A DNA stretch of 64,000 nt from Paracoccaceae bacterium (GCA_003605175.1 QWDA01000003.1:1-64000), one strand, 5' to 3'. Positions 43,449 to 54,969 are shown, counted from the first letter of the stretch. Notes: generated by a model from the letters alone, not told the origin. Numbers and translations are program-made.

Positions 43449-44908
43449 GCCGCCGCCAGGGCGAGCCAGCGGTCGATCAGCTTCTTCTGCATGTTGCGCG
43501 AGCGGTTGGCCCAGGCCCGCGCGCCGTCCGGGCGCTCGCGCTGCGCCACCGGGATCGCGTCACGCCGCGGCAGGTCGGCCGTGAAGATCGCGAAGACGAT
43601 GGGCGCGGCTCCCGGCGCCTCGGCAAAGCCCGAGAGCGCGCTCACGAAGTTCAGCGTCCCGGTCTTGGCCGCCACCTGCGCCCCGGGCGTGCCGACATTC
43701 ACCGGCTTCAGGAGCTTGGGCAGGAGCCCGTCCGTGCGCGCGCTCTGCATCAGCGTCACCATGTCCCGCGCCGAGATCCGCGAACCGTAGCCCAGTCCGG
43801 AATGGTCCACGAGCCCGACCGAGGTGGTCCCGATGGTGCGGTTGTACCACAGGTTCATCGACCGGGCCGAGCGGATCAGGCTGTGCGGCTTGTCGCCCTG
43901 CTGCCCGCTCGCCGTCATGCCCACCACCTCGGCAGTGAGGTTGGTCGAATAGCGCAGCATCGAATGCAGGAGCTCGCTCAGGGGGTCGCTCTCGCAGGTG
44001 ACCAGCACCGTCCCGGCCACGCCCGCCGCGTCGGGCCCGCGTGTGAGCGGAATGCCATGGGCGCGCGCCAGGGTCTCGAACACCTCGGCCGAGTATTCCG
44101 CCGGACGCCGCACCGGCAGCCAGCGCGCGCCTTCCTTGCCGAGCGCCCGCCGCGCCACCGTCCAGCGGTCGATCCCGCCGTCTTCCTCATAGGTATAGAC
44201 CGGCAGCGCGCGGTCCTCGATCCTCATCCGCGCGATCCGCACGCCGGGGCTGAACCGCACGGCGCGCGCCTCCATCGTGGTCGCGTAGCTGTCCGCCTTC
44301 TCGCGCTTCCACTCGAAATGGACGCGGTTGTAGTTCAGGTTCAGCCCGCAGATCGCCGGGTTGTAGCTCACATGGTCGGGCTGGTCCGGGTCGATGTGAT
44401 GCAGGGAGGGCAGGCAGGAGGCGTCGATCCGGAACCGGCCGCGCACCTCGAAGATCCCCTGATCCTTCAGCGCCTGGATCATTCCCGCCATCGCGTCGGA
44501 ATCGAACGAGGGGTCGCCCGAGCCGCGCAGGATCAAATCGCCGTTCACCCGGCCGTTCTCGACCGGTCCTGTGGCCTCGATGGTGGTGCGGAACCGGAAA
44601 CCGGCGCCGAGCCGCGACAGCGCGAAATAGGAGGTCGCCGCCTTCGCGACGCTCGCGGGCGGCAGCCGGACGGCGGGGTTCATCGCGTCGATCACCCGTC
44701 CCGATTGCGCGTCCACCGCGAGATAGCCAACGGTGCCGCCAAGACCCGCCTCGCGCACCAGGTCACGCCCCGATTCGGGCGCCGGCCGGCTGCCATGGCC
44801 GCGCGGGCGCGGGCGGATCGAGGTGAGCGGCGCCTCGGCCAGGGCTGGCCCGGCCGCGGCGGCGGCGAGCCCGGAGAGGACGAAGCGGCGGGAATGGCAG
44901 CGCGACAT
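43445..44908 (-). CDS. dacB: D-alanyl-D-alanine carboxypeptidase/endopeptidase (PBP4 type)
   Basis: This 487-residue penicillin-binding protein of class C has the SxxK motif PASVAKAAT, the SxN motif in RYSTNLTAEV and KTG in AAKTGTLNF. The signal peptide has a twin-arginine look (SRRFVLSGLAAAAAGPALA), suggesting Tat export, which is less usual for this enzyme. It trims or opens cross-links in peptidoglycan, complementing the three transglycosylases in this window. The ATG is at 44908. It overlaps the EamA transporter gene by 4 bases and follows nadD by 79 bases. Confidence 0.94.
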   Translation of the reverse strand: MSRCHSRRFVLSGLAAAAAGPALAEAPLTSIRPRPRGHGSRPAPESGRDLVREAGLGGTVGYLAVDAQSGRVIDAMNPAVRLPPASVAKAATSYFALSRLGAGFRFRTTIEATGPVENGRVNGDLILRGSGDPSFDSDAMAGMIQALKDQGIFEVRGRFRIDASCLPSLHHIDPDQPDHVSYNPAICGLNLNYNRVHFEWKREKADSYATTMEARAVRFSPGVRIARMRIEDRALPVYTYEEDGGIDRWTVARRALGKEGARWLPVRRPAEYSAEVFETLARAHGIPLTRGPDAAGVAGTVLVTCESDPLSELLHSMLRYSTNLTAEVVGMTASGQQGDKPHSLIRSARSMNLWYNRTIGTTSVGLVDHSGLGYGSRISARDMVTLMQSARTDGLLPKLLKPVNVGTPGAQVAAKTGTLNFVSALSGFAEAPGAAPIVFAIFTADLPRRDAIPVAQRERPDGARAWANRSRNMQKKLIDRWLALAAA

Positions 44909-44987
44909 GACGGCGGAATTACACGGCGGAGGCCCGGTCGGGCAAGCCGGCGATTTCAGCGAACTCGATGGACGTTGCGCGAAGGGA

Positions 44988-45557
44988 TCAGCCGGCCCAG
45001 TCGCCGCGCGCGCGGATCGCGGTCGAGGAACTCGCGTCCATCGGCACGTTGACAAAGCACCAGGCGGGCGCCGCCGCGCGGCCGAGCCGGCCCGCCGCAC
45101 GCGCCCGGAGCCGCTCGCGCGCGTATTCGCCCGCCGCGCGGCTCATCCGGGCCGAGATCCGCTGGCCGGGCCGGGCGAGAACGCCGATCGGCACGTGTTC
45201 CATGATCCATTCCCAGTTGTCCCACAGATGCAGCGAGGCGAAATTGTCGGCCCCCATCAGCCAGACGAAGCGGACACCGGGATAGAGCGCGAAGAGCCGT
45301 GTCAGCGTTTCGGCGGTGTAGCGGGTGCCGAGTCGCGCCTCGATGTCGGTGACCGTCACGCGCGGATGCCGCATCAGCTCCCGTGCCGCCGCCATCCGCC
45401 GTTCCAGCGGCGCCGGGCCCTTCGGCTTCAAGGGGTTGCCGGGCGTCACCAGCCACCAGACCCGATCGAGCCCGAACCTTTTCAGCGCCTCGCGCGTGAT
45501 ATGGGCATGGCCCCCGTGCGGCGGGTCGAACGAGCCGCCGAGGAGCCCCACGACCAT
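44988..45557 (-). CDS. nadD: Nicotinate-nucleotide adenylyltransferase
   Basis: This enzyme (189 residues from the ATG at 45557) makes deamido-NAD from nicotinate mononucleotide and ATP. The nucleotidyltransferase motifs are [17 protein letters not shown] with the HxGH-type site, [27 protein letters not shown] and the late SSSTAIR. An upstream in-frame TTG (about 45594, [13 protein letters not shown]) could add a short tail as in some relatives; no strong ribosome site decides. The usual partner rsfS is not downstream; dacB is. Confidence 0.94.
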   Translation of the reverse strand: MVVGLLGGSFDPPHGGHAHITREALKRFGLDRVWWLVTPGNPLKPKGPAPLERRMAAARELMRHPRVTVTDIEARLGTRYTAETLTRLFALYPGVRFVWLMGADNFASLHLWDNWEWIMEHVPIGVLARPGQRISARMSRAAGEYARERLRARAAGRLGRAAAPAWCFVNVPMDASSSTAIRARGDWAG

Positions 45558-45718
45558 GCCGGGCCGGGCCACCGGTAGATTTGTCCTGTCCAAGCCCGCC
45601 CCCTCGGTCCAAGCCCCTGCGAGACCTAGCAACTTCCCGCTCCCCTGCCAATCGCGCGCGCTTGTCCTCCCGCCAAGGTTGCCGCATCCTCGAGGAGCCC
45701 AATTGGAGGAGGTATCCC

Positions 45719-47530
45719 ATGCCGTTCCCGATCCTGTCGCGCTCGCTGGTGCTGATGCTGGCGCTGGCCGCTGCCGCCCAGGCCCAGCAGGCCGCGGATG
45801 CCGTCGCGCCCGAGGCCGCGACCGGGTCCGGGGCCGCGCTCCTCTCCGAGGCGGCGCGGGCCGCGCAGGCGGCGAAGGACGCGGGCCAGCCCGTCGAGGG
45901 CAAGACCTGGATGGTAGCCGCCGCCAACCCGCTCGCGGTCGAGGCCGGCGCGAAGGTGCTGGACGCGGGCGGCAGCGCCGCCGACGCGATGATCGCGGTG
46001 CAGGCGGTGCTCGGCCTTGTGGAGCCGCAATCCTCCGGCCTCGGCGGCGGCGCGTTCCTGGTCTGGTACGATGCCGCCAGCGGAGAAATCACCACGCTCG
46101 ACGGCCGCGAGACCGCGCCGCAGGACGCCACGCCGCTCCTGTTCCAGGAAGCCGGCGAGCCCATGGGTTTCTTCGACGCGGTGGTCGGCGGCCGCTCTGT
46201 CGGCACGCCGGGCACGCCCGCGCTGATGGAGGCCGCGCATCGCCGCTGGGGCCGCGCCACCTGGGCCGGGCTCTTCGACGACGCGATCCGGCTCGCCGAC
46301 GAGGGCTTCCCGGTCTCCGCCCGTCTCGCCGGCCTCGTCACCGAGGATGCCGAGCGGCTCTCGACCCAGCCCGCGACGGCCACCTATTTCCTCCCCGGCG
46401 GCGTTCCGCTCGCCGAGGGCGCGCTCCTGAAGAACCCCGCCTATGCCGCGACCCTGCGCGCCATGGCCGAGAACGGCGCAGACGCGATCTATACTGGCCC
46501 GATCGCCGAGGGCATCGTCGCCGCCGTTCGTGGCGCCGAAAGCAACCCGGGTCTTCTCTCGCTCACCGATCTTGCCCTCTACCGCGCCATCGAGCGCGAC
46601 CCGGTCTGCGTGGCCTACCGGGTCTACGAGGTCTGCGGCATGGGCCCGCCGTCCTCAGGCGCACTGACCGTGGGGCAGATCCTCGGCATGGTCGGCAATT
46701 TCGACCTCGCGGGCCTGGGCGCCGACAGCGCCGAAGCCTGGCATCTGATCGGCGACGCCTCGCGCCTCGCCTTCGCCGACCGGGGCCGCTACATGGCCGA
46801 CAGCGATTTCGTGCCAATGCCGACCAGGGGGCTCGTCGATCCCGCCTATCTCGAGGAGCGCGCCGGGCTGATCGCGGGCGACCGCACCGACGGCTCGGGC
46901 GCGCTCGAAAGCGTCGCGCCTGGCAACCCGGCCTGGGACCACGCGCAGCTCTGGGGAGACGACGACGCCATCGAGCTGCCCTCGACCTCGCATATCTCCA
47001 TCGTCGACCGCTACGGCAACGCGCTCGCCTTGACCACGACCATCGAGAACGGTTTCGGCAGCCGCGTAATGGCGCCGGGCGGGTTCCTCCTGAACAACGA
47101 ACTCACCGATTTCTCCTTCTCCTCGCAGGACGAGGGCCTGCCCATCGCGAACCGTGTCGAGCCCGGCAAGCGGCCGCGCTCCTCGATGGCGCCGACCATC
47201 GTTCTGCGGGACGGCAAGCCGGTGCTGGTCGTCGGCTCGCCCGGCGGCAGCCGGATCATCGGCTATGTCGCCCAGGCGATCCTGGCGCATCTCGACTGGG
47301 GCATGGACGTGCAGGCGGCCATCTCCGCGCCACATCTGGTGAACCGCTTCGGGACCTTCGACCTGGAGGAGGGCACCGCCGCCGCCGATCTCGAACCGGC
47401 CCTGCAGGCGCTCGGCTACGAGACCTCGGTGCGCGACCTCAATTCCGGCCTCCACGCGATCTCGATCTCGCCCGAGGGGCTCCTGGGCGGCGCCGACCCG
47501 CGCCGCGAAGGAATTGCGCTGGGGGATTAG
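45719..47530 (+). CDS. ggt: Gamma-glutamyltransferase
   Basis: This 603-residue periplasmic Ntn-hydrolase cleaves or transfers the gamma-glutamyl group of glutathione. The signal peptide is [16 protein letters not shown]. Conserved segments are [35 protein letters not shown] and [16 protein letters not shown]. The autocleavage site is Thr423 in [11 protein letters not shown], and the gamma-glutamate-binding [12 protein letters not shown] is present. The ATG at 45719 has GGAGGAGG eight bases upstream, one of the strongest ribosome sites in the window. It is divergent from nadD and convergent with hutC. Confidence 0.96.
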   Translation: MPFPILSRSLVLMLALAAAAQAQQAADAVAPEAATGSGAALLSEAARAAQAAKDAGQPVEGKTWMVAAANPLAVEAGAKVLDAGGSAADAMIAVQAVLGLVEPQSSGLGGGAFLVWYDAASGEITTLDGRETAPQDATPLLFQEAGEPMGFFDAVVGGRSVGTPGTPALMEAAHRRWGRATWAGLFDDAIRLADEGFPVSARLAGLVTEDAERLSTQPATATYFLPGGVPLAEGALLKNPAYAATLRAMAENGADAIYTGPIAEGIVAAVRGAESNPGLLSLTDLALYRAIERDPVCVAYRVYEVCGMGPPSSGALTVGQILGMVGNFDLAGLGADSAEAWHLIGDASRLAFADRGRYMADSDFVPMPTRGLVDPAYLEERAGLIAGDRTDGSGALESVAPGNPAWDHAQLWGDDDAIELPSTSHISIVDRYGNALALTTTIENGFGSRVMAPGGFLLNNELTDFSFSSQDEGLPIANRVEPGKRPRSSMAPTIVLRDGKPVLVVGSPGGSRIIGYVAQAILAHLDWGMDVQAAISAPHLVNRFGTFDLEEGTAAADLEPALQALGYETSVRDLNSGLHAISISPEGLLGGADPRREGIALGD

Positions 47531-47676
47531 GTCCGGCGCTCGCGACGACCGCGCAGGTCGCGCTTCCGGGTGTTCGGACGGCTCCCGCCCTGCGCCTTCT
47601 GCGCCAATCGGGCGGGGCAAGGCAGGGCCGACATCAAGGCTCGGCGCGCGCGATCGCGGCACAACTCCGATTCCAC

Positions 47677-48378
47677 CTAGCTCTGCGTCACGAGCTGGTA
47701 GCCCGGCGCGGCGATGGCCCGGACGGTGGTGATCGGCGCGGTGTCGATCCAGGTGGTGCGCTCGATCACGAAGAGTGCCGCGCCCGGGGCGGTGCCGAGC
47801 AGCCGGGCGGCGCCGGTCTCGGCCGGGATGGCGTAGAGGCGCAGGTCGCAGCGGCTGTAGGGGCGGTTCAGCACGAGCCATTCGTTGGCGCTTTGCGCGG
47901 TCAGGTCGACCGCGCGGATCTCTGGCACGGTGTCGAGACTGATCCAGCGATCCTCGAGGATGTAGGGCTGGCCGTCGGAGAGGTGGAGCGCCTCGACCCG
48001 GAGCATCGGGGCAGGGGCGGCGAGGCCGCAGGCGGCGCAGATGCCGGCCGGCGGCACGGCCTCGGCTTGGCGGATAAGCTGGTAGCCGTAGCGCCCGCCC
48101 TTCTGCTCGACCTCGCGCCGGATCACGGGGATCTCCAGCATCGCGCGGGTGACCGGGTCGGGGCGCACCCTTGTGCCGCCCTTCCGCCGCCGCTCCACGA
48201 TCCCGCTGTCGGAGAGGTCCTGCATCGCCCGCTGCACGGTGGAGCGCGCGCAGTTCAGCATCGCGGCGAAATCGGCATCCCGGGGCAGGCGGTCGCCGGG
48301 GGCGTAGCGGCCCGACAGGATGGCGTCGCGGATCTCGTCCCGGACGTCCTTCCAGGACAGGCGCGCGTCGGGGCTCAT
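47677..48378 (-). CDS. hutC: Histidine-utilisation repressor (GntR/UTRA family)
   Basis: This 233-residue regulator has an N-terminal winged helix (RDEIRDAILSGRYAPGDRLP, RSTVQRAMQDLSDSGIVERRRKGGT) and a C-terminal UTRA ligand domain (GYQLIRQAEAVPPA, EDRWISLDTVPE). HutC proteins repress hut genes and release DNA when urocanate binds. The gene overlaps hutF by 4 bases (ATGA) and lies downstream of it, so repressor and deiminase are co-expressed. The probable operator is the palindrome at 49760. Confidence 0.95.
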   Translation of the reverse strand: MSPDARLSWKDVRDEIRDAILSGRYAPGDRLPRDADFAAMLNCARSTVQRAMQDLSDSGIVERRRKGGTRVRPDPVTRAMLEIPVIRREVEQKGGRYGYQLIRQAEAVPPAGICAACGLAAPAPMLRVEALHLSDGQPYILEDRWISLDTVPEIRAVDLTAQSANEWLVLNRPYSRCDLRLYAIPAETGAARLLGTAPGAALFVIERTTWIDTAPITTVRAIAAPGYQLVTQS

Positions 48379-49739
48379 ATCTCCTGCCCCAGGTCCGCGA
48401 GGGCGGCGGTGAACCCCGCGACGATGGCGTCGCGCCTGATGTGGCGGCCCTCCCGCACCATGTGCCGGCCCGCGCTCCAGACATCGGTGACGCAGGCGCG
48501 GCCGCGCCCGGTGAAGATCAGGCTGTCGAGCACAGTGTCGCCGCGCCTTCGGCAAAGGAATTCGTTGTCGGTGGAAACCGCGATCAGGTCGGCGAAGCGG
48601 CCCTCGGTGATCGCGCCCGCGTCGCGCCCGGCGGCCTGCGCCCCGGCCGCAGCCGCCGCGTCGAACAGGACGCGGCCGGTGGAGCGCTCCGGGGCGGCCA
48701 TGGCGGCGCGGCTGCGGTCGCGAAGGCGCTGGGAATAGTCGAGCGTGGCCAGCTCCTCCCAGAGCGCGATGTGGATGTTGGAATCGGATCCCACGCCGAA
48801 CCGCCCGCCGGCATCGCGGAACCGCGTGCCGTTGAAGATCCCGTCGCCGAGGCTCGATTCGGTGATCGGGCAGAGCCCCGCCACCGCGCCGGTCGCGGCC
48901 AGCGCGGCGGTCTCTCGGGCGGTCATCTGCGTGCAGTGGATCAGGCACCAGTCGGGGCCCACATCCGCATTGTCGAGGAGCCATTCGGTGGGCCGTGCGC
49001 CGAGATGCGCCTCGACCTCTTCCACTTCGGCGATCTGCTCGGCGAGATGCATGTGGACGGGGCCTTCGGGGGCGATCTCGCGCAACCGGGCCAGCGCTTC
49101 GGGCGGGACGGCGCGGAGGGAATGCGGGGCGAGGCCGATCCGGTCGTCGGCGCGGCCCTTCGCGATCAGCGCGGCGCAGTCGCCGTAGAGCCGGGCGAAG
49201 AGGTCGCGGTCGCAGCCGAAGCGCGCCTGCCCGCCTTGCAGCGGGCGCCCGTCGCAGCCGCCCTGCATGTAGAGCACCGGCAGGAGCGTCAGGCCGAGGC
49301 CGGTGTCCTGTGCCGCCGCGGCGATCCGCTCGGCCATTTCCGGCAGGTCGGCATAGGGGGTACCGCCGCGATCGTGGTGGAGATAGTGGAACTCCGCCAC
49401 CGCGCCGTAGCCCGCCTCCAGCATCTCCATGAAGACCAGCGCCGCAATGGCCTGCACATGGTCGGGCGTCAGCCGGTCGAGGAAGCGGTACATGAGCCGC
49501 CGCCAGGTCCAGAAACTGTCGCTCGGGTCGGGCCCGCGGGTTTCGGTCAGACCCGCCATGGCGCGCTGGAAGGCGTGGCTGTGCAGGTTGACCGGCGCGG
49601 GCAGGAGAAGGTCCACCGAACGGAGCCCCTGGGCCGGGCCCCGGGTGAGTCGGGCGATCCGGCCGTTGTCGATGGAGACGCGCAGGTCGTCGACCCAGCC
49701 CTCGGGCGTAAGGGCCTGTCGCGCGTGGATTTCCTGCAT
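48375..49739 (-). CDS. hutF: Formimidoylglutamate deiminase
   Basis: This 454-residue amidohydrolase converts N-formimino-glutamate to N-formyl-glutamate and ammonia, the step that defines the five-step Hut route. Metal ligands are in LPAPVNLHSHAFQRAM, the mid-protein GPVHMHLAEQ and LIHCTQM, and the late GVGSDSNIHIAL. The ATG at 49739 is chosen because GGAG lies six bases upstream; a start at 49751 has no ribosome site and overlaps the TTGACA promoter hexamer. It is divergent from hutI. Confidence 0.95.
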   Translation of the reverse strand: MQEIHARQALTPEGWVDDLRVSIDNGRIARLTRGPAQGLRSVDLLLPAPVNLHSHAFQRAMAGLTETRGPDPSDSFWTWRRLMYRFLDRLTPDHVQAIAALVFMEMLEAGYGAVAEFHYLHHDRGGTPYADLPEMAERIAAAAQDTGLGLTLLPVLYMQGGCDGRPLQGGQARFGCDRDLFARLYGDCAALIAKGRADDRIGLAPHSLRAVPPEALARLREIAPEGPVHMHLAEQIAEVEEVEAHLGARPTEWLLDNADVGPDWCLIHCTQMTARETAALAATGAVAGLCPITESSLGDGIFNGTRFRDAGGRFGVGSDSNIHIALWEELATLDYSQRLRDRSRAAMAAPERSTGRVLFDAAAAAGAQAAGRDAGAITEGRFADLIAVSTDNEFLCRRRGDTVLDSLIFTGRGRACVTDVWSAGRHMVREGRHIRRDAIVAGFTAALADLGQEI

Positions 49740-49750
49740 GGCGAACTCCA

Positions 49751-49779
49751 TTGACAGAATATGTAGCTACATAATACAA
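49751..49779 (+). promoter_or_regulatory. hut divergent promoter with probable HutC operator
   Basis: A consensus -35 TTGACA lies at 49751-49756, and ATACAA at 49774-49779 can serve as a weak -10 with 17-base spacing. Exactly between them is the perfect 14-bp palindrome TATGTAGCTACATA (49760-49773). It is AT-rich and stands out from the surrounding GC. Its place between hutF and hutI, with hutC in the same locus, makes it the likely HutC binding site. Confidence 0.75.
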
Positions 49780-49809
49780 ACAAGTATGCCCTAAAACAAG
49801 GAGCGTCGC

Positions 49810-50994
49810 ATGGCCCGCCGCCTGTCGATCACCAACGCCGTCCTCGCCTGCATGGACGGCCCGGATGGCGGCTACGGGCTGGTTCGCGATGCCGCGCTGC
49901 TGATAGAAGGCGACCGGATCCTGTCGGTCGGCCCGGCCGAGGGCGCCGACGAGGTGATCGACGCCAGGGGGCGGCTGGTCACGCCCGCGCTGATCGACTG
50001 CCACACACATATCGTCCATGGCGGCAACCGCGCGCGCGAATTCGAGATGCGGCTCGAAGGGGCCAGCTACGAGGAAGTCGCGCGGGCGGGCGGTGGCATT
50101 GTCTCGACCGTGGCGGCGACCCGAGAGACCGACGAGGCCAGGCTCCTGGCGCAGGCGCTGAGGCGGGCCGACGCGCTGATCGCCGAGGGGGTGGGAACCA
50201 TCGAGGTGAAATCGGGCTACGGGCTCGATATCGAAACCGAGCTGAAGATGCTGCGCGTGGCCCGCGCCATCGGGGCGGCGCGACCGGTGAATGTGGTGAC
50301 CTCGTTCCTCGGCGCCCATGCGGTGCCGAAGGGGATGGCGGCCGACGCCTATATCGACGAGGTCTGCCTGCCGGCACTGGAGGCGGCCCATGCCGAGGGG
50401 CTCGTCGATGCGGTCGACGGGTTCTGCGAGGGCATCGCCTTCGATACGGCGCAGATCGCACGGGTGTTCGAGCGGGCGGGGGCGCTGGGCCTGCCGGTGA
50501 AGCTCCATGCCGAGCAGCTCAGCAATCTCGGCGGCACACGGCTCGCGGCGGCGCATCGCGCGCTGTCGGCCGACCACCTGGAATACGCGACCGATGACGA
50601 CGCCCGCGCCATGGCCGCGTCGGCCAGCGTTGCGGTGCTCTTGCCGGGCGCGTTCTACACGCTGCACGAGACAAGGAAACCGCCGGTCGCGGCGTTCCGC
50701 AACCACGGTGTACCGATGGCGGTGGCGACCGACTGGAACCCGGGCTCCTCGCCGATGGGCTCGCTCCTGCTCGCGATGAACATGGCCTGCACGCTGTTCG
50801 GCCTGACCCCGGCCGAGGCGCTGGCGGGGACCACGCGGAACGCGGCGCGGGCGCTGGGGCTCGCCGACCGGGGAACCATCGCGCCGGGGCAGCGCGCCGA
50901 CCTCGCGATCTGGGACGTGGAGGCGCCGGCGGAACTTTCCTACCGGATCGGGGTCAACCCGCTCCACAAACGCATTTTCGGAGGGCGGGAATGA
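49810..50994 (+). CDS. hutI: Imidazolonepropionase
   Basis: This 394-residue amidohydrolase opens the ring of 4-imidazolone-5-propionate to give formiminoglutamate. Motifs are [38 protein letters not shown], the metal His in [11 protein letters not shown] and the Asp in [11 protein letters not shown]. The ATG at 49810 follows AAGGAG. It heads the plus-strand hut operon, overlapping hutH by 4 bases. Confidence 0.97.
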   Translation: MARRLSITNAVLACMDGPDGGYGLVRDAALLIEGDRILSVGPAEGADEVIDARGRLVTPALIDCHTHIVHGGNRAREFEMRLEGASYEEVARAGGGIVSTVAATRETDEARLLAQALRRADALIAEGVGTIEVKSGYGLDIETELKMLRVARAIGAARPVNVVTSFLGAHAVPKGMAADAYIDEVCLPALEAAHAEGLVDAVDGFCEGIAFDTAQIARVFERAGALGLPVKLHAEQLSNLGGTRLAAAHRALSADHLEYATDDDARAMAASASVAVLLPGAFYTLHETRKPPVAAFRNHGVPMAVATDWNPGSSPMGSLLLAMNMACTLFGLTPAEALAGTTRNAARALGLADRGTIAPGQRADLAIWDVEAPAELSYRIGVNPLHKRIFGGRE

Positions 50995-52511
50995 CCCTGG
51001 TTCGGGAGCCCGGCGCGACGGGCCTGGCGGTCTTGGCGGAGATCTGGCGCGAGGGTCGGGCCGCGCAATTGTCGCTCGAGGCGCGGGGTCCGGTGGAGGC
51101 CTCGGCGGCACGGGTGCGCGCGGCGGCGCAGGGCGAGGTGCCGGTCTACGGGATCAACACGGGCTTCGGCAAGCTCGCCTCGGTGCGGATCTCGCCCGCG
51201 GATACCGAGACTTTGCAGCGCAACCTGATCCTCAGCCATTGCTGCGGCGTCGGCGAGGCGCTCGAGCCCGCGACCACGCGGCTGATGATGGCGCTGAAGC
51301 TCCTCTCGCTCGGGCGCGGCGCCTCGGGCGTGCGCTGGGAAATCTGCGCGTTGATCGAGGGGATGCTGGCCCGGAGCGTGACGCCGGTCATCCCGGCGCA
51401 GGGCTCGGTCGGGGCCTCGGGCGATCTGGCGCCGCTTGCGCATCTGGCCGCCGTGATGATCGGCGAGGGGGTTGCCGAGCTGGACGGCGAGCGCCTGCCG
51501 GGCGGCGCGGCGCTGGCCCGGGCGGGGCTTTCGCCGGTGGTGCTCGGGCCCAAGGAAGGGCTGGCACTGATCAACGGCACGCAATTCTCCACCGCCTGCG
51601 CGCTGGCTGCCCTGTTCGAGGCGGAGCGGATGCTGCGCGCGGCGATAGTCACGGCATCGCTTTCGACCGATGCGATCATGGGCTCGACCCAGCCGCTCGA
51701 GGCCGAGATCCACGCGCTGCGCGGCCATGCCGGGCAGATCGACGTCGCCGCCGCGATGCGCGCGCTGATGGCGGGCAGCGCGATCCGCGAGAGCCACCGC
51801 GAGGGCGATACTCGCGTGCAGGACCCCTATTGCATCCGCTGCCAGCCGCAGGTTGCGGGCGCCGCGCTGGACCTTCTGCGCTTTGCCGCCCGCACGCTGG
51901 AGATCGAGGCGAACGCGGTCACCGACAACCCCCTGGTGATCGGGGCGGGGATCATCTCGGGCGGGAATTTCCATGCCGAGCCGGTCGCCTTCGCCGCCGA
52001 CCAGATCGCGCTGGCCTTGGCCGAGATCGGCGCCATCGCGCAGCGCCGCGTGGCCCTGATGGTCGATCCGACGCTGAGCTTCGACCTGCCGCCCTTCCTC
52101 ACGCCGGCGCCGGGGCTGAACTCCGGCTTCATGATCGCCGAGGTCACCACCGCCGCCCTGATGAGCGAGAACAAGCACCTGGCCAATCCCTGCTCGACCG
52201 ATTCGACGCCCACTTCGGCGAACCAGGAGGACCATGTCAGCATGGCCGCTCATGGCGCGCGTCGGCTCGGGCGGATGAACGCGAATCTCGCGGTGATCCT
52301 GGGCGTCGAGGCGCTCTGCGCGGCGCAGGGGGTCGAGGCGCGGGCGCCGCTCGTCACCTCCGCGCCGCTGCGGGCGGCGATGGGCGCCCTCCGCGCGGTG
52401 GTGCCGGCGCTGGGGGCGGACCGCTACATGGCGCCCGATCTCGAGGCCGCGGCGGGGCTGGTGCGGAACGATGCGCTGGCGCGGGCCGCCGGGGTGGAGG
52501 TCGGGCTGTGA
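50991..52511 (+). CDS. hutH: Histidine ammonia-lyase
   Basis: This 506-residue enzyme deaminates histidine to urocanate. The self-formed MIO cofactor comes from Ala142-Ser143-Gly144 in [14 protein letters not shown], at the same numbers as in the Pseudomonas enzyme. Other marks are [27 protein letters not shown] and [15 protein letters not shown]. Urocanate made here is the expected inducer acting through HutC. It overlaps both hutI and hutG by 4 bases. Confidence 0.98.
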   Translation: MTLVREPGATGLAVLAEIWREGRAAQLSLEARGPVEASAARVRAAAQGEVPVYGINTGFGKLASVRISPADTETLQRNLILSHCCGVGEALEPATTRLMMALKLLSLGRGASGVRWEICALIEGMLARSVTPVIPAQGSVGASGDLAPLAHLAAVMIGEGVAELDGERLPGGAALARAGLSPVVLGPKEGLALINGTQFSTACALAALFEAERMLRAAIVTASLSTDAIMGSTQPLEAEIHALRGHAGQIDVAAAMRALMAGSAIRESHREGDTRVQDPYCIRCQPQVAGAALDLLRFAARTLEIEANAVTDNPLVIGAGIISGGNFHAEPVAFAADQIALALAEIGAIAQRRVALMVDPTLSFDLPPFLTPAPGLNSGFMIAEVTTAALMSENKHLANPCSTDSTPTSANQEDHVSMAAHGARRLGRMNANLAVILGVEALCAAQGVEARAPLVTSAPLRAAMGALRAVVPALGADRYMAPDLEAAAGLVRNDALARAAGVEVGL

Positions 52512-53299
52512 GCTTTCTCGAGATCGCCCGCGGCGACGGCCCCCTGGTGCTCGGCCTGCCGCATACCGGCACCGATCTGCCGGCCGAAATCGCCGGACGG
52601 CTGAACGCGCGGGGGCAGGCGCTCGCCGACACCGATTGGCATATCCACCTTCTCTACGAGGGCCTCGTGCCCAGCGCGACGACGGTGCGCACGCGGATCC
52701 ACCGCTACGTGATCGACGCGAACCGCGATCCGGGCGGAGAAAGTCTCTATCCGGGGCAGGACACCACCGGCCTCTGCCCGGTGACCGATTTCGACGGCGC
52801 GCCGATCTGGAAGGACGGCGCCGCGCCCGACGCGGAAGAGATCGAGGCCCGCCGCGCCGCGTTCCACGCGCCCTACCACGCCGCGCTCGCGGCCGAACTG
52901 GAGCGGGTCCGCGCCCGGCACGGCCATGCGATCCTCTACGATTGCCACTCGATCCGGTCGCGCGCTCCGTTCCTGTTCGAGGGCGTGCTCCCGGATTTCA
53001 ACATCGGCACCAAGGACGGCACCACCTGCGATCCGGCGATCGAACGCGCCGTGGCGGGAATCTGCGCCGGGGCGGATGGGTACACCTCCGTGCTGAACGG
53101 GCGGTTCAAGGGCGGCTGGACGACGCGCCATTACGGCCGTCCCGCCGAAGGGCTGCACGCGATCCAGATGGAACTGGCGCAATCGAGCCATCTCGCCGCC
53201 GAGGCGCCGCCCTGGGCGCTCGACGCGGCCCGCGCGACGCGGCTTCGGGCGGTGCTGAAGACGATCCTGAACACCCTGAACGAGTGGAGGCCGGAATGA
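52508..53299 (+). CDS. hutG: N-formylglutamate deformylase
   Basis: This 263-residue zinc amidohydrolase releases formate and glutamate from N-formylglutamate, the last step of the pathway. The family is marked by [31 protein letters not shown] and [16 protein letters not shown], then [13 protein letters not shown]. The start is a GTG overlapping the hutH stop (GTGA). It pairs functionally with HutF on the opposite strand. Confidence 0.95.
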   Translation: MSFLEIARGDGPLVLGLPHTGTDLPAEIAGRLNARGQALADTDWHIHLLYEGLVPSATTVRTRIHRYVIDANRDPGGESLYPGQDTTGLCPVTDFDGAPIWKDGAAPDAEEIEARRAAFHAPYHAALAAELERVRARHGHAILYDCHSIRSRAPFLFEGVLPDFNIGTKDGTTCDPAIERAVAGICAGADGYTSVLNGRFKGGWTTRHYGRPAEGLHAIQMELAQSSHLAAEAPPWALDAARATRLRAVLKTILNTLNEWRPE

Positions 53300-54969
53300 A
53301 CGATCCGCGCAAGAACACCCGCGACATCTATCCGCCGACCGGGCCGGAGCTGAACGCGAAGAGCTGGCTGACCGAGGCACCGCTCAGGATGCTGATGAAC
53401 AACCTGCACCCCGACGTGGCCGAGAACCCGCATGAGTTGGTGGTCTATGGCGGGATCGGCCGCGCGGCCCGGACCTGGGAGGATTTCGACCGGATCGTCG
53501 CGGGCCTGAAGGACCTCGAGGCCGACGAGACGCTGGTGGTGCAATCCGGCAAGCCCGTGGCCATCGTGCGCACCCACGCGGACGCGCCGCGCGTGCTGAT
53601 CGCCAATTCCAACCTGGTGCCGCATTGGGCCAACTGGGACCATTTCAGCGAGCTCGACCGGAAAGGGCTGATGATGTACGGCCAGATGACGGCCGGCTCC
53701 TGGATCTATATCGGCACGCAGGGCATCGTGCAGGGCACCTACGAGACCTTCGCCGAGGCCGGGCGGCAGCATTATGGCGGCGACCTGACGGGGCGCTGGA
53801 TCCTGACGGGCGGCCTGGGCGGCATGGGCGGCGCGCAGCCCCTGGCCGCCGTCTTTGCCGGGGCCTCCTGTCTGGCGGTGGAGTGCAATCCCGACTCGAT
53901 CGAGTTCCGGCTGCGGACGAGATATCTCGACGAAAAGGCCGAGACGCTCGACGAGGCGCTGGAGATGATCGAAAGCTGGACCAAGGCGGGCCTGGCGAAA
54001 TCGGTGGGGCTTCTGGGCAATGCCGCCGACATCTTCCCCGAGATCCACCGCAGGGGCATCCGCCCCGATATCGTCACCGACCAGACCAGCGCCCATGATC
54101 CGGTGAACGGCTACCTGCCGCAGGGCTGGACCATGGCCGAATGGCGTGCCCGGCGCGAGAGCGACCCCAAGGCCGTCGAGGCGGCGGCCCGCGCCTCGAT
54201 GAAGGTCCATGTCAAGGCGATGGTCGATTTCTGGAACGACGGGGTGCCGACGCTGGATTACGGCAACAACATCCGGCAGGTCGCCAGGGACGAGGGGCTG
54301 GAAGACGCCTTCGCCTTCCCCGGCTTCGTCCCCGCCTATATCCGGCCGCTGTTCTGCAAGGGGATCGGTCCGTTCCGCTGGTGCGCGCTCTCCGGCGATC
54401 CGGAGGATATCCACAAGACCGACCGGGCGATGAAGGAACTCTTCCCCGAGAACGCGCATCTGCACAAATGGCTCGACATGGCGCGCGAGCGGATCGCGTT
54501 CCAGGGCCTGCCGGCGCGGATCTGCTGGATCGGGCTGGGCGATCGGCACCGGGCGGGGCTGAAGTTCAACGAGATGGTGGCCTCGGGCGAACTGAAGGCA
54601 CCGGTGGTGATCGGCCGCGACCATCTCGACAGCGGCTCGGTCGCCAGCCCGAACCGCGAGACCGAGGCGATGAGGGACGGCTCGGACGCGGTCAGCGACT
54701 GGCCGCTCCTGAACGCGCTCGTCAACACCGCGTCGGGCGCGACCTGGGTGTCGATCCACCATGGCGGCGGCGTCGGCATGGGCTTCTCGCAGCATGCCGG
54801 CATGGTGGTCGTCGCCGATGGCACCCCCGAAGCCGCCCGGCGGCTGGAGCGGGTCTTGTGGAACGATCCGGCCTCGGGCGTCTGGCGCCATGCCGATGCG
54901 GGCTACGACGAGGCCATCGCCTGCGCGAAGGAACACGGGCTGCGGCTGCCGGGAATTCTCGGGGCCTAG
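53296..54969 (+). CDS. hutU: Urocanate hydratase
   Basis: This 557-residue NAD-dependent hydratase turns urocanate into imidazolonepropionate. It shows [38 protein letters not shown], the NAD-binding [13 protein letters not shown] and [14 protein letters not shown]. The C-terminal [18 protein letters not shown] holds residues near the active site. The ATG overlaps hutG by 4 bases. It closes the plus-strand hut operon, followed by a short GCGCC-TTC-GGCGC stem (about 55009-55021). Confidence 0.98.
   Translation: MNDPRKNTRDIYPPTGPELNAKSWLTEAPLRMLMNNLHPDVAENPHELVVYGGIGRAARTWEDFDRIVAGLKDLEADETLVVQSGKPVAIVRTHADAPRVLIANSNLVPHWANWDHFSELDRKGLMMYGQMTAGSWIYIGTQGIVQGTYETFAEAGRQHYGGDLTGRWILTGGLGGMGGAQPLAAVFAGASCLAVECNPDSIEFRLRTRYLDEKAETLDEALEMIESWTKAGLAKSVGLLGNAADIFPEIHRRGIRPDIVTDQTSAHDPVNGYLPQGWTMAEWRARRESDPKAVEAAARASMKVHVKAMVDFWNDGVPTLDYGNNIRQVARDEGLEDAFAFPGFVPAYIRPLFCKGIGPFRWCALSGDPEDIHKTDRAMKELFPENAHLHKWLDMARERIAFQGLPARICWIGLGDRHRAGLKFNEMVASGELKAPVVIGRDHLDSGSVASPNRETEAMRDGSDAVSDWPLLNALVNTASGATWVSIHHGGGVGMGFSQHAGMVVVADGTPEAARRLERVLWNDPASGVWRHADAGYDEAIACAKEHGLRLPGILGA

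Noticed and set aside
47677-51111. Minus-strand frame running from hutC through hutF and hutI regions
   Set aside because: Only the hutC part is real; upstream it is antisense or out of frame with hutF and hutI.
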